From contig JALHOS010000002.1 of NCBI GenBank assembly GCA_022842905.1, positions 1-59,226 of the forward strand: 59,226 nt of DNA, read 5' to 3'. How positions within the stretch are numbered: position 1 is the stretch's first letter; each line of letters begins with the position of its first letter. This stretch comes from Myxococcaceae bacterium (lineage in GTDB: Bacteria > Myxococcota > Myxococcia > Myxococcales > Myxococcaceae). Below are positions 24,049 to 33,875 of the stretch, in pieces. The notes under the pieces were generated by a model. It was not told the DNA's origin, ran no database searches, and was given only the letters and a program-made list of their open reading frames with translations. Made by a program: the position numbers and the translations under genes.

Positions 24049-25742
24049 GGGATCTGGACCTCGGCGACGGACGACAGGGCGTTGAAGTAGCGCTTGTGTA
24101 GCTCGACGTTCTCTTTGCGATCGGTCTTCACTTCGATGAGGTGCACGCCGCCGTCGAGCCCGGTGGCGATCGCCCGGCGGAAGCCGACCAGCTCGGCCGG
24201 CCGGTGGAGCTGCCCCCCGGCGAGCGCGGCGACGTGCGCCAGGTCCACGCCGTGGGGCGTCGCGAAGAGCCGCTCGAAGTGCCGCGTGCGCTCGGCGATC
24301 GGCAAGAAGTTGAAGATGCCGCCGCCGTCGTTGTTGCTCACCACCAGCGTCAGCGACAGCTTGTGCTGCCGAGCGATCAACAGGCCGTGGAGATCATGCA
24401 GCAAGGCCAGATCGCCCAGGTACACGACCGCGCGCCCTTCGGAGCCCGCGGCGATGCCGAGCGCCGTCGACACGATGCCGTCGATGCCGTTGGCGCCTCG
24501 ATTGGAGAACAGGCGCAGCGGCCCCTGTGAGCGCGGCGCGAACGCGTCCACGTCTCGAATGGGCATGCTGCTCGACACCATGAGCGACACGCCGGCCGGC
24601 ACCCCGGCGACCAGCGCGCGGGCGGCGGTCGGCTCGTCCAGCTCCTGGCTGAGCGTGTGGAGGCGCCCTTCGACGTGGCCCTGCACCCGCAAGAACGTCT
24701 CGCGGTACTCGGTGCTGCGCGGCAGCCCGGCGGCCAGCTCTCGGCACACGTCGAGCGCCGACGCGGCGATGAACTCCTCCGCGCGGTGCTGAGGGTCGAA
24801 CACGAGCCCGTCTTCGACGACGTGGAAGACGCGGGCCGGCGACTCGTCGAGCCAGGCCTGCGGCGTCTTCGACGTCAGCCCGCCGCCGAAGCGCACCACC
24901 ACGTCCGGCCGCATCACCTCGGCGAAGCGCGGGTTGCGCAGCATGGCGTCGTAGCAGGCGACGCTCTCCGGGAAGCCGTAGCGCACGTTCGACGCCGCTT
25001 CCGCGAGCACCGGTGCCCCCCAGCGCCAAGACAGGCGGTGCACCGCATCAGCAAAGCCGTCGAAGCGCTCGCGGGGACCGCAGACGAACAGGCACCGCTT
25101 GGACGCCTCCAGCGCCTTCTTCAAACCGCTGATGTCGGGCTGCGTGCGCCGCTCGCTGAACACCGGCGGGTTGACGTACGCGGGCTCCAGCTTCCCCGCG
25201 TCGGGCGGCGCCAGCGGCTCCCGGAAGGGCACGTTGACGTGCACCGGCCCTCGGTGGCTGCCCTGCGCCGTGGCCACTGCGCGTGCGATCACCGCGACGA
25301 GGTGGTTGAGCGACGCCTCGCTCTCCTCGGGGCTGGTCAGCAGCTCCACGCGCCGGGCAAAGCGCCCGAAGAGCGAAGACTGATCGATCGTCTGCGCGGC
25401 GCCGAAGCCCTGCAGCTCCCACGGACGATCCGCCGTCAGCACGAGCAGCGGCACCGCACCGTGGGACGCTTCGATGACCGCCGGAAGGAAGTGGGCCCCC
25501 GCGCTGCCCGACGTGCACACCAGCGCCACGGCCTTCTGCGTCGCCTTAGCCAGGCCCAGCGCGAAGAAGCCGGCGCTCCGCTCGTCGACGATGGGCCACA
25601 CCGTCAGCTCGCTGCGCTCCGCGACGGCCAAGGTCAGCGGAGTCGAGCGGGACCCCGGGCACACCACGACGTGCCGCACCCCAGGGGCCACCAGCGCGCC
25701 GACCAACTGCGCCGCCCAGCGCTGATTCAGGCGGTCACCCAT
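24045..25742 (-). CDS. menD: SEPHCHC synthase (ThDP-dependent)
   Basis: 565 residues of the MenD thiamine-diphosphate enzyme family, which joins isochorismate and 2-oxoglutarate. The N-terminal VVCPGSRSTPLTLA and VDERSAGFFALGLA (with the conserved Glu) are typical, as are GSAGAHFLPAVIEASH and the C-terminal ThDP-binding GDLALLHDLHGL...VVSNNDGGGIF. It overlaps menF by eight bases and menH by four, so translation of all three is likely linked. Confidence 0.95.
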   Translation of the reverse strand: MGDRLNQRWAAQLVGALVAPGVRHVVVCPGSRSTPLTLAVAERSELTVWPIVDERSAGFFALGLAKATQKAVALVCTSGSAGAHFLPAVIEASHGAVPLLVLTADRPWELQGFGAAQTIDQSSLFGRFARRVELLTSPEESEASLNHLVAVIARAVATAQGSHRGPVHVNVPFREPLAPPDAGKLEPAYVNPPVFSERRTQPDISGLKKALEASKRCLFVCGPRERFDGFADAVHRLSWRWGAPVLAEAASNVRYGFPESVACYDAMLRNPRFAEVMRPDVVVRFGGGLTSKTPQAWLDESPARVFHVVEDGLVFDPQHRAEEFIAASALDVCRELAAGLPRSTEYRETFLRVQGHVEGRLHTLSQELDEPTAARALVAGVPAGVSLMVSSSMPIRDVDAFAPRSQGPLRLFSNRGANGIDGIVSTALGIAAGSEGRAVVYLGDLALLHDLHGLLIARQHKLSLTLVVSNNDGGGIFNFLPIAERTRHFERLFATPHGVDLAHVAALAGGQLHRPAELVGFRRAIATGLDGGVHLIEVKTDRKENVELHKRYFNALSSVAEVQIP

Positions 25743-26952
25743 GCGTGTTGACTCCCAACCCGTTCATCATCGCCCTGGCCTTCCGCTCGGTTTCTTCCCA
25801 CTCGGCCTCGGCGCTCGATCCACGCACGATTCCCGCGCCGGCGAAGACGATTGCCTCCTGCTTTCTCAGAAGTGAAGAGCGAAGCGCGACGAAAGCGGTG
25901 AACTTGTCCGAGCCTCGGGCGGCGACGACCCCCGTGTACCACCCGCGAGCGAAGCGCTCGTGGGCGCGCAGCCAGCTGCGGGCGGCGTCGGTCGGGGTGC
26001 CACAGACCGCGGGCGTCGGGTGGAGGGCGCGGGCCAAGAGCCGAGCGTCGGTCGGCGCGCGCAGCGTCGCCTGCATCGGCGTGTGGAGGTGGACCACGTT
26101 GGCCAGCGCGCGAACCGACGGACGTGCGGGCCGGTCGACGGCGTGAACGAAGGGCCGCAGCCGCGCCTCGAGCGCGTCGACGACGAACTGGTGCTCGGCC
26201 AGGTCCTTCGCCGAAGCCAGCAGCGCCGCTTCCTGGCCGGGCGCCGCGCTCCCCGCGAGCGCTTCGGTGCGCAGCCGCTGGGCGCGCAGGTCGACCAGCA
26301 GCTCCGGCGTCGCGCCGAGAAAGACCGAGTCGTCCAGGCCGCGGAACGCGAAGACGTGGCAGCCGCGCTGAGCAGCGCCGAGCGCCTCGAGCACCGTGCG
26401 CTCGTCGAAGGGGCGCGCGGCGGCGACCAAGAGCTCACGGGCCAGCACGATCTTCTGCACGAGCCCGCCGTCGATCGCCGCGAGCGCGTCGCCCACCAGC
26501 CGCGTCCAAGCCTCGCGTGAGGACGCAGCGCTGACCTTCGCGTCGGAGGGCGCGCTGACCGACGCCTCGGACACACGTTCGAGTCCGGCGATCAGTGGCG
26601 CACGCGCTTCCCCCTCCACGCCAAACGCCGCGGCGAACGTCCGCCCGCCCGCTTCCCAGACGAGCAGCGCCGGCAACACCCAGCGCTCCGCAGGAAAGCC
26701 CGGCCAGCCGCGCGCCTCGTCGAACGCCCACCCGCCGAACCAGGGCCCGGGAGGCTCGACCGGCGGCGCGCCACCGTCAGCCCAGTCCACCCGCCCCTCA
26801 CCTTCGCCGGCCACGCCCAAGCCCACGGCCCGCTCCCCCAGCGCGTCATTCAGCCAGGCCACCTGCAGCGGCGCGGGGCCGACGCGCGTGAGCGGCAGCG
26901 CCCCCACCTCGCGCCAGGCGCCGATGAACCGCTGAGAAGGACTCGCTTTCAT
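25735..26952 (-). CDS. menF: Isochorismate synthase
   Basis: 405 residues of the chorismate-utilising enzyme family. The catalytic core shows KIVLARELL, RGLDDSVFLGATPELLV, the Thr/Glu segment RTEALAGS, VHLHTPMQATL and the final VFAGAGIVRGSSAEAEWEE with metal-binding Glu residues. It converts chorismate to isochorismate, the committed step of the pathway. It could in principle serve a siderophore, but its position as first gene of menF-D-H-A-C-E fixes the role. Divergent from the DAHP synthase gene 103 bases away. Confidence 0.93.
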   Translation of the reverse strand: MKASPSQRFIGAWREVGALPLTRVGPAPLQVAWLNDALGERAVGLGVAGEGEGRVDWADGGAPPVEPPGPWFGGWAFDEARGWPGFPAERWVLPALLVWEAGGRTFAAAFGVEGEARAPLIAGLERVSEASVSAPSDAKVSAASSREAWTRLVGDALAAIDGGLVQKIVLARELLVAAARPFDERTVLEALGAAQRGCHVFAFRGLDDSVFLGATPELLVDLRAQRLRTEALAGSAAPGQEAALLASAKDLAEHQFVVDALEARLRPFVHAVDRPARPSVRALANVVHLHTPMQATLRAPTDARLLARALHPTPAVCGTPTDAARSWLRAHERFARGWYTGVVAARGSDKFTAFVALRSSLLRKQEAIVFAGAGIVRGSSAEAEWEETERKARAMMNGLGVNTHG

Positions 26953-26983
26953 GACCGTGGAGGGGCGCTTGGTGTTTCTGGCG

Positions 26984-27011
26984 TTGTCTTCTAAGCCAAG
27001 GCCGCTATAGA
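26984..27011 (+). promoter_or_regulatory. Possible sigma-70-type promoter for the DAHP synthase gene
   Basis: TTGTCT at 26984-26989 and TATAGA at 27006-27011 are separated by 16 bases, in the divergent region between menF and the DAHP synthase gene. Each box matches its consensus at four of six bases. A start near 27018 would put the inverted repeat at 27022-27041 in the leader or at the start site. Confidence 0.35.
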
Positions 27012-27021
27012 TGCATCACTC

Positions 27022-27041
27022 AGTTCAAAACCGCTTGAACT
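27022..27041. repeat. Perfect 7-bp inverted repeat before DAHP synthase
   Basis: AGTTCAA, six bases, then TTGAACT: a perfect palindromic pair just downstream of the TATAGA box and 15 bases before the start codon. It could be an operator for a dimeric repressor, or a small hairpin near the ribosome-binding site AAGGAG at 27047-27052. Confidence 0.5.
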
Positions 27042-27055
27042 CGGGAAGGAGTTCC

Positions 27056-27919
27056 ATGTCAGCGACGCCCAATCAAGTGCTTCGCCAGGCCGGCCAGCGG
27101 ACCACCGAGGTGCCGCTGGGCCACGGCGTGCGGATCGGCGGGTCGGGCTTCGTGGTGCTGGCAGGCCCCTGTGCGCTGGAGGGCCAGGAGCAGGTCGAGC
27201 GGACGGCGGCGGCGGTACACCACGCCGGCGCGCACGTGCTCCGCGGCGGCGCGTTCAAGCCACGCACGAGCCCGTACTCGTTCCAGGGGCTGGGCGAGCC
27301 GGGGCTCAAGCTGCTCAAGGACGCGGGGCACCGGCTGCGGCTGCCGGTCGTCTCGGAGGTCATGGACGCGCAGCAGCTGCCGGTGATGCTCGACTACGTC
27401 GACGTGCTGCAGATCGGCGCGCGGAACATGCAGAACTTCTCGCTGCTGCGCGCGGTGGCGAAGGCTGGGCGGCCGGTGGTGCTCAAGCGCGGGTTCGGCT
27501 GCACGCTCGAGGAGTGGCTGCTCGCCGCGGAGTACCTGCTCGACGGCGGCCAGCCCAACGTCGTGCTGTGTGAGCGCGGCATTCGGTCCTTCGACAACAC
27601 GCTGCGCAACACGCTGGATCTGGCCGGCGTCGCGTGGATGAAGGAGCGCAGCCACCTGCCGGTGATCGTCGACCCGTCACACTCGACCGGCCAGCGGAGC
27701 CTCGTCACGCCGATGGCGCTCGCGGCGGCGGCGGCTGGCGCCGACGGCCTCATGGTGGAAGTCCACCCCACGCCCGAAGCCGCGCTGTGTGATGGGCCAC
27801 AAGCGCTGACCCCGACGCTGTTCGAAGGCCTCATGCAGGCGTTGGCGCCGGTGCTCGCCGCGGTGGGTCGCCCGCTCTTCGGCCAGGAGCTGCGCCGAGC
27901 CGTCGGCGGGGCACGGTAA
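27056..27919 (+). CDS. aroF: DAHP synthase, type I-beta
   Basis: A 287-residue 3-deoxy-D-arabino-heptulosonate-7-phosphate synthase of the short (KDO8P-synthase-like) class. Conserved blocks are [52 protein letters not shown] and [10 protein letters not shown], covering the PEP, E4P and metal ligands. No regulatory ACT or chorismate-mutase domain is attached. ATG 27056 follows AAGGAG by three bases. Its place between menF and menG suggests that it supplies chorismate for menaquinone as well as for aromatic amino acids. Confidence 0.93.
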   Translation: MSATPNQVLRQAGQRTTEVPLGHGVRIGGSGFVVLAGPCALEGQEQVERTAAAVHHAGAHVLRGGAFKPRTSPYSFQGLGEPGLKLLKDAGHRLRLPVVSEVMDAQQLPVMLDYVDVLQIGARNMQNFSLLRAVAKAGRPVVLKRGFGCTLEEWLLAAEYLLDGGQPNVVLCERGIRSFDNTLRNTLDLAGVAWMKERSHLPVIVDPSHSTGQRSLVTPMALAAAAAGADGLMVEVHPTPEAALCDGPQALTPTLFEGLMQALAPVLAAVGRPLFGQELRRAVGGAR

Positions 27920-27937
27920 AGCCGAACGAGGAACGAC

Positions 27938-28627
27938 ATGAGCGAGCAGGTCCACACCATGTTCAGCCAGATCGCCCCGCGCTACGACGCCGGGAACGAT
28001 CTGCTTTCCTTCGGCACCCACCGGCTGTGGCGACGCCGCGCCGTTCGCGCCGTCGGGGCCCGCACGGGTGAGCACGTGCTCGACTGCGCCACGGGCACCG
28101 GCGATCTCGCGCTGGCCTTCAAGCGGGCGGTGGGCCCGACGGGCTCGGTGCTGGGCACGGACTTCAACGCCGACATGCTCAAGACGGCGCCGGACAAGGC
28201 GCAGCGGGCCGGGCTCGACGTGCGCTTCGAGGTCGCCGACGCGATGAAGCTGCCGTACGAGGCCGCGCGCTTCGACATCGCCTCCATCGCGTTTGGCATT
28301 CGCAACGTGGATGATCCGAGCGTGTGCCTGAACGAGCTGTCGCGGGTGGTCAAGCCCGGAGGCCGCGTGCTGGTGCTCGAGTTCGGCCAGCCGAGCGGCG
28401 CGTTCGGCTACGTGTTCCGACCGTACGCGCGGCACGTCATGCCCCGCTTGGGTCAGCTGGTGACGGGCAACCGCGCCGCGTACGAGTACCTGCCGCGCAC
28501 GTCCGCCGCGTTCCCGTCTGGCGAGCGCTTCGTGGAGCTGATGCGAAAGACCGGTCGGTTTTCGCAGGTCAACGCTCAGCCGCTGCTGTTCGGCGTCGCG
28601 TTCATCTACCTCGGCGTCGTGGCCTGA
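27938..28627 (+). CDS. menG: Demethylmenaquinone methyltransferase
   Basis: A 229-residue SAM-dependent methyltransferase of the UbiE/MenG family: the N-terminal signature MFSQIAPRYDAGNDLLS, motif I LDCATGTGDLAL, AFGIRNVDDP, and VVKPGGRVLVLEFGQP near the family signature. It performs the last methylation of menaquinone. In an organism with a complete men operon the MenG role is favoured. It lies 18 bases after the DAHP synthase gene with GAGGA before the ATG, so the two are probably cotranscribed; the last 22 bases overlap the convergent DedA-like gene. Confidence 0.94.
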   Translation: MSEQVHTMFSQIAPRYDAGNDLLSFGTHRLWRRRAVRAVGARTGEHVLDCATGTGDLALAFKRAVGPTGSVLGTDFNADMLKTAPDKAQRAGLDVRFEVADAMKLPYEAARFDIASIAFGIRNVDDPSVCLNELSRVVKPGGRVLVLEFGQPSGAFGYVFRPYARHVMPRLGQLVTGNRAAYEYLPRTSAAFPSGERFVELMRKTGRFSQVNAQPLLFGVAFIYLGVVA

Positions 28628-29298
28628 GGGCCCCCGCTCGCGAGCCGCGGCCGCCACCGCGCGCTGAGCCAGCGCGTCAGCAGCGCCACCAGCAGCGCCC
28701 CGCCGGCCGCGAGCGCCGCACGGAGGACGACGTCCGACCCACCCTTGGCACCGTCGACGAGCACCGACGCGAAGTACGTGTAGACGAGCGCGTTCGGCAG
28801 TACGCCCAGGGCGTTGCCCAGGACGAAGGCCGGCCACGGCACCGGTGACGCGCCCGCCGCGACGTTCACCCCCAGAAACGGCAGCGGGAGCTGGCGGACG
28901 ATCACCACCGACAGCGCCCCGCGCCCGGACAGCTCCAAGAGCAGCCAGCTCCAGCCGCGGCGCTCGAGCGCGCGCTTGACCGTGTCGCCACCGAGCCAGC
29001 GCCCGACGCCAAATTGCACGTTGGCCGCGAGGTTGACCCCGAGGAGGCCGAGCAAGAGCCCCTTGGAAAAGCCCCATGCGGCGCCCGCGGCAGCGAAGAA
29101 GGCGATCGCCGGCGCGAACAGCCCCGAGCCCATGAGGAAGCCGACGAGAAACGCTGGAATGGCCCAGGGGGACTCGGCGACGGCGCTCAGCGACTGGGCC
29201 ACGCGCGGGGCGTCGACGGGGCCCAGCTTCCAGCGAGCCAGGCCCACGACGCCCACCGCCGCCAGTGCCGCGATCGTGACACCCACACGCCTACGCAC
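28606..29298 (-). CDS. TVP38/DedA-family membrane protein
   Basis: 230 residues, with an N-terminal span and about four further hydrophobic segments. The central part resembles the SNARE-associated/VTT domain: FFAAAGAAWGFSKGLLLGLLG, ANVQFGVGRWLGG and VVIVRQLPLPFLGVNVAAG with its Arg and Pro residues. VTT proteins are linked to lipid scrambling and membrane homeostasis. The start is GTG 29298. It is divergent from the citrate synthase gene and overlaps menG tail to tail. Confidence 0.85.
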   Translation of the reverse strand: MRRRVGVTIAALAAVGVVGLARWKLGPVDAPRVAQSLSAVAESPWAIPAFLVGFLMGSGLFAPAIAFFAAAGAAWGFSKGLLLGLLGVNLAANVQFGVGRWLGGDTVKRALERRGWSWLLLELSGRGALSVVIVRQLPLPFLGVNVAAGASPVPWPAFVLGNALGVLPNALVYTYFASVLVDGAKGGSDVVLRAALAAGGALLVALLTRWLSARWRPRLASGGPQATTPR

Positions 29299-29352
29299 GG
29301 CTCGACCTTCTTTTTCGTTGAAATGGCCCCTTCATCGTGGAATTTCCCGAGC

Positions 29353-30648
29353 ATGGCCAAGGACTCCCTGACAGTCACCGACAACCGCACCGGCAAGACC
29401 TACGAGCTTGCGATCGACAACGGCTGCATTCGCGCCATGGACCTCCGGCAGATCAAGAGCGGAGCCGAGGACTTCGGTCTGATGGCGTACGACCCGGCGT
29501 TCCTCAACACCGCGAACTGCAAGAGCGCGATCACCTTCATCGACGGCGACAAGGGGATCCTCGAGTACCGCGGGTACCCGATCGAGCAGCTGGCCGAGCA
29601 CTCCACGCACCTCGAGGTGGCCTACCTGCTCATGAACGGCGAGCTGCCGAACAAGAGCCAGCTCGAAGAGTTCACCGCGAGCATCACCACGCACACCTAC
29701 GTCCACGAGAACATCAAGGGCTTCATGGACGGGTTCCGCTACGACGCGCACCCCATGAGCATGCTCGCGTCGACGGTCGCGGCGCTCTCGAGCTTCTACC
29801 CGGAAGCGAAGAACGTGCGGTCCAAGGAAGTCCGCCGCCGGCAGATGATTCGGCTCATCGCCAAGATGCCGACGATCGCCGCGTTCGGGTACCGCCACAG
29901 CCAGGGCCTGCCCTACATCTACCCGAACAACGATCTGGGCTACGTCGAGAACTTCCTGACGATGGTGAAGTCCATCGGCAAGCAGAACTGGCGCTCGCAC
30001 CCGGCGCTGGTCAAGGCGCTGGAGATCCTCTTCATCCTCCACGCGGACCACGAGCAGAACTGCTCGACGACGGCGACGCGCGTGGTGGGCAGCTCCGAAG
30101 CCGACCCCTACTCCGCGGTCGCGGCGGGCATCACCGCGCTCTACGGCCCACTGCACGGCGGCGCCAACGAGGCGGTGCTCCGCATGCTCCGGGAGATCGG
30201 CGACAAGAAGAACATTCCGGAGTTCATCAAGAAGGTGAAGGACAAGGACGGCGACAAGAAGCTCATGGGCTTCGGCCACCGCGTCTACAAGAACTACGAT
30301 CCTCGGGCGAAGGTCATCAAGAAGGCCTGCGACGAGGTGTTCGAGGTGACGGGCAAGAACCCGCTGCTCGACATCGCCGTGGAGCTCGAGCGCATCGCGC
30401 TGCAAGACGACTACTTCGTGCAGCGCAAGCTGTACCCGAACGTCGATTTCTATTCGGGGCTCATCTACGAGGCCATGGGCTTCCCGGTGGACTTCTTCAC
30501 CAACCTCTTCGCGATCCCGCGCACCGTCGGCTGGGTGTGCCAGTTCGAGGAGATGATCTCCGACAACGACCAGAAGATCGCCCGCCCGCGGCAGATCTTC
30601 ACCGGTCAGCGCAAGCGCGACTACGTCGCCATCGAGAAGCGCGGCTAA
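29353..30648 (+). CDS. gltA: Citrate synthase
   Basis: 431 residues of type-II, GltA-like citrate synthase. The N-terminal ITFIDGDKGILEYRGYPIEQL and the catalytic His regions FILHADHEQN, LYGPLHGGANEAV and MGFGHRVYKNYDPR are complete, and the C-terminal Asp lies in LYPNVDFYSG. It condenses acetyl-CoA with oxaloacetate. ATG 29353 is chosen; an ATG 33 bases earlier adds MAPSSWNFPS and cannot be excluded. mdh and icd are about 3-5 kb away on the other strand, so much of the oxidative branch is encoded in this region. Confidence 0.95.
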   Translation: MAKDSLTVTDNRTGKTYELAIDNGCIRAMDLRQIKSGAEDFGLMAYDPAFLNTANCKSAITFIDGDKGILEYRGYPIEQLAEHSTHLEVAYLLMNGELPNKSQLEEFTASITTHTYVHENIKGFMDGFRYDAHPMSMLASTVAALSSFYPEAKNVRSKEVRRRQMIRLIAKMPTIAAFGYRHSQGLPYIYPNNDLGYVENFLTMVKSIGKQNWRSHPALVKALEILFILHADHEQNCSTTATRVVGSSEADPYSAVAAGITALYGPLHGGANEAVLRMLREIGDKKNIPEFIKKVKDKDGDKKLMGFGHRVYKNYDPRAKVIKKACDEVFEVTGKNPLLDIAVELERIALQDDYFVQRKLYPNVDFYSGLIYEAMGFPVDFFTNLFAIPRTVGWVCQFEEMISDNDQKIARPRQIFTGQRKRDYVAIEKRG

Positions 30649-30679
30649 AGGCTCGAGCCCGCTGAGCACCACACACGCC

Positions 30680-31069
<390 letters not shown>

Positions 31070-31148
31070 CGAGCGCGGTCGGTGAGAACCGGCGCGCGCC
31101 GCTTGCGTGCGCACGGAGCCGACGACGGCGTCAGTCAGTGGACATGAG

Positions 31149-31183
31149 AAAGCCCGGCCCCCCCTCCCAGGTGGCCGGGCTTT
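31149..31183. terminator. Bidirectional hairpin terminator
   Basis: AAAGCCCGGCC at 31149-31159 pairs perfectly with GGCCGGGCTTT at 31173-31183, an 11-bp stem with a 13-base loop. A-run and T-run on either side let it work in both directions, between the plus-strand acidic protein gene and the minus-strand DUF4870 gene. Confidence 0.85.
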
Positions 31184-31201
31184 CCCGTTCTTCGGGGCTG
31201 C

Positions 31202-31582
31202 TTAGAGGTTGATCTTGTCGGCCAGGTCCGCGACGACCGGCAGGCGCCAGCGCTCGCCCTTGAGGGCCTTCATGATCGCCATGATCGACAGGCCGAGCGC
31301 CGCAAGCGGGTACAGGCAGCCCGAGATGATCCAGCCGATGACGGGGATCATGCCGATCACGGCGGCGGCGACGCCGGCCACGATGAAGGCGAAGAACAGT
31401 ACAAGCCCCTGCTTGGCGTGCCACTTCACGTAGTCGCTGTCCTTCACGGTCAGCAGCGGGATCAGCGAGAACAGGCCGAAGTACGCCAGGACGAGCATGA
31501 TCTTGTCCTGGTCGCGCACGGCGTCGTTGCCCGCGCTCTGAATCAAAGGAGCCTGCTGTTGCTGCTGGTCTTGCGGCGTCAT
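31202..31582 (-). CDS. DUF4870-family membrane protein
   Basis: A 126-residue protein with a Gln-rich N-terminus and three hydrophobic segments. The signature DQDKIMLVLAYFGLFSLIPLL, then VKDSDYVKWHAKQGLVL, is the hallmark of DUF4870 (Tic20-like small membrane proteins). Start at ATG 31582; a longer frame runs into upstream DNA without a better site. Function unknown in the family. The bidirectional hairpin follows its stop. Confidence 0.85.
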   Translation of the reverse strand: MTPQDQQQQQAPLIQSAGNDAVRDQDKIMLVLAYFGLFSLIPLLTVKDSDYVKWHAKQGLVLFFAFIVAGVAAAVIGMIPVIGWIISGCLYPLAALGLSIMAIMKALKGERWRLPVVADLADKINL

Positions 31583-31667
31583 GGCGTCCGGCCTCGCGAT
31601 CGTGGACTTCCGGTTGGAAAGCAGCCGCGGGTCGTAAGAGGCGTCGCGGATCAAGTCAAGGCTGGCG

Positions 31668-32738
31668 TCACGGCGGCAGCGCGACGCCGTCGATCGTCAA
31701 GACACTGACCGAGTGCAGCGTGCGCGCGGCGTGGCGGAGCAGGTTTCGCTCGTTGGGCCGCAGCCGGCCGCCCGGCGGCAGTTTGAGCTCGACCTCGCGC
31801 AGCGCGTGTGCGCGCAACTGCCGCAGCACTGACGCCGCTTCGGCGATGCGGCGATCGAGCCCGTGCACGTCCTGGTCGGTGTCGATCTCCAAACGCCCGA
31901 AGCCGCCGCGCGCGTCGCGGACCAGCGCGTAGGTCAGCTCGCCGCGCCTCAACGCCCAACGCTGCCCGTTGCTCCACCGCTCGACGATCGCCGGCTCGTC
32001 GGCGATCCGCAGCCAGCTCATCACCGACTCGAAGTTCACGCCGTACTCGACCCGCACCTCGAGCTCGTCCACCAGGGCGAGCAGGCTCGGCTGCCGCCCG
32101 ACCGCTTGCCTCAGCTCCGTCGCGACGATCTGGTTGAAGAAGTCGATCGGCGCCAGCTGCAGCCGCCGCACCCCCGAAAGCAGCGGCGTGTCGAGCGCGC
32201 GGACGACGTCGGGCAGATCGTCCACGCCGGTGCCCCAGCTCGACACCGAGAGCTGCCTCAAGCGAAAGGGCGGCGTCACCGTCGCGACCGACTGCAGCAA
32301 GGGCAGCCCGGCGCGCAGCCGCTCGACGTGCCGCAGCACCGGCGCGGCCAGGAATTGACCGGTGGTCGGCATCAGCGGCGTCAGGGGAAAGACCAGCGAG
32401 CGCACCGTCGCGAGCCGCGGCTCGTTCACCACGGCCTTCCACGCGCTCGGATCGTGCGCGTGGCGAAACGTGAGCGCCGACGGGAAGCCACCTTCCCACT
32501 CGACGTGTCCCACGTCGCACACCGCGGCGAGGGGCCCCAGCCAAGCCGCGCCGTGGGCTTCGGTCAGCTTCTGGAGCCGGCGCTTGGTGGACAGGCTGGG
32601 GCTGACCTGCGCGCCCAGCGAGATCGCCTCGCCGCGGGCGTCACCGCGCTCGAGCAGGAAGTCCGCGTAGACGCCGCGCAGCCCCGGGTCGAAGGGGCGC
32701 TGCGCCAGCGCTTCCAAGATGGCTTGCTCGTCTTGCAC
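31668..32738 (-). CDS. TIGR02996-domain protein
   Basis: A 356-residue cytoplasmic protein starting at GTG 32738. The N-terminus (ILEALAQRPFDPGLRGVYADFLLERGDARGE, read as two adjoining halves) is the TIGR02996 repeat-companion domain common in myxobacteria and planctomycetes. The rest has leucine-rich, irregular repeat-like segments (SVLTIDG, LRQLSVSSWG) but no enzyme motif. Function unknown; such proteins are often large paralogous families. Confidence 0.8.
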   Translation of the reverse strand: MQDEQAILEALAQRPFDPGLRGVYADFLLERGDARGEAISLGAQVSPSLSTKRRLQKLTEAHGAAWLGPLAAVCDVGHVEWEGGFPSALTFRHAHDPSAWKAVVNEPRLATVRSLVFPLTPLMPTTGQFLAAPVLRHVERLRAGLPLLQSVATVTPPFRLRQLSVSSWGTGVDDLPDVVRALDTPLLSGVRRLQLAPIDFFNQIVATELRQAVGRQPSLLALVDELEVRVEYGVNFESVMSWLRIADEPAIVERWSNGQRWALRRGELTYALVRDARGGFGRLEIDTDQDVHGLDRRIAEAASVLRQLRAHALREVELKLPPGGRLRPNERNLLRHAARTLHSVSVLTIDGVALPP

Positions 32739-32801
32739 GGGTGAGGCCTGCTCCGTGCGGACTCTACGACCAACCGCAGCGGAGCGCCCCCAGCCGGTCC
32801 G

Positions 32802-33815
32802 TCAGCCCAACATCGACTTGATCGCCTCGCGCTCTTCTTCGAGCTCCTTGAGCGTGGCGTTCATCTTGCCGCGGCTGAACTCGTCGATCTCCAGGCCCTT
32901 GATGATCTCGTAGCGCCCGCCCGTGCACAGGCACGGGAAGCCGTAGATCACGTCCTGCGGAATGCCGTAGTCGCCGTTCGACGGCACGCCCATGGTGACC
33001 CACTTGGTGCCCGCGCCCATCCACCAGTCGCGCATGTGGTCGATCGCCGCGTTCGCTGCCGACGGCACCGACGAAATGCCCGACGCGTCGATGATCGCCT
33101 TGCCGCGCTGGCCGACGGTGGGAATGAACGTGTCCTTGAGCCACGCGTCGTCGTTGACGAGCGTCTTGACGGCCGCGCCGCCCGCCGTCGCGAAGCGAAT
33201 GTCCGGGTACATGGTCGGGCTGTGGTTGCCCCACACCGCGAGCTTCTCGAAGGCCTCGACCGGCTTGCCGGTCTTCTTCGACAGCTGCGCGAGCGCCCGG
33301 TTGTGATCGAGCCGCAGCATGGCCGTGAAGTTCTCGCGCTTGAGGTTGGGCGCGCTCTTCATGGCGATGTACGCGTTGGTGTTGGCCGGGTTGCCCACCA
33401 CCAGCACCTTGCAGTCGCGCTTGGCGACCTCGTTCAGCGCGCGGCCCTGCGCGATGAAGACCTGCGCGTTCTTCGTCAGCAGGTCGCGCCGCTCCATGCC
33501 CGGCCCGCGCGGCGTGGCGCCCACGAGCAGCGCCACGTCGATGTCCTTGAACGCCACCTTCGGGTCGTCGGAAGCGCTGACGCCCTGCAGCAGCGGAAAC
33601 GCGCAGTCGTCGAGCTCCATGAGCGCGCCCTTGAGGCCCTTCATGGCGCTGAAGGTGACGTTGCCCTGGGCGTCCTTGACGTCGGGGACCTCGAGCAAGC
33701 TCAAGATGACGGGCTGGTCCTTGCCCAACATCTCACCGGAGGCGATCCGGTACAGCATGTGCGTGCCGATGCGGCCGGCGGCTCCGGTGACTGCGACGCG
33801 AACGGGTGACTTCAT
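32802..33815 (-). CDS. mdh: Malate dehydrogenase
   Basis: A 337-residue NAD-dependent enzyme of the type-2 (cytosolic-like) MDH group. The Rossmann motif is [11 protein letters not shown], with [18 protein letters not shown] carrying substrate Arg residues, [10 protein letters not shown], the catalytic region [11 protein letters not shown] and the His of VWGNHSPTM. It oxidises malate to oxaloacetate, the co-substrate of the citrate synthase encoded nearby. GAGGAG precedes ATG 33815. It lies 60 bases after icd on the same strand, probably one operon. Confidence 0.95.
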   Translation of the reverse strand: MKSPVRVAVTGAAGRIGTHMLYRIASGEMLGKDQPVILSLLEVPDVKDAQGNVTFSAMKGLKGALMELDDCAFPLLQGVSASDDPKVAFKDIDVALLVGATPRGPGMERRDLLTKNAQVFIAQGRALNEVAKRDCKVLVVGNPANTNAYIAMKSAPNLKRENFTAMLRLDHNRALAQLSKKTGKPVEAFEKLAVWGNHSPTMYPDIRFATAGGAAVKTLVNDDAWLKDTFIPTVGQRGKAIIDASGISSVPSAANAAIDHMRDWWMGAGTKWVTMGVPSNGDYGIPQDVIYGFPCLCTGGRYEIIKGLEIDEFSRGKMNATLKELEEEREAIKSMLG

Positions 33816-33875
33816 GGTGCGCTCCTCTTTTCGGGGTCTCTTGGGGGTGAAGACGTCGGCCTTACGGCCTTCGGG

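Noticed and set aside
28606-28627. Tail-to-tail overlap of menG and the DedA-like gene as a frameshift signal
   Set aside because: Both proteins have natural ends and full family length; the 22-base overlap is ordinary gene packing, as is the 20-base overlap at 40161-40180.
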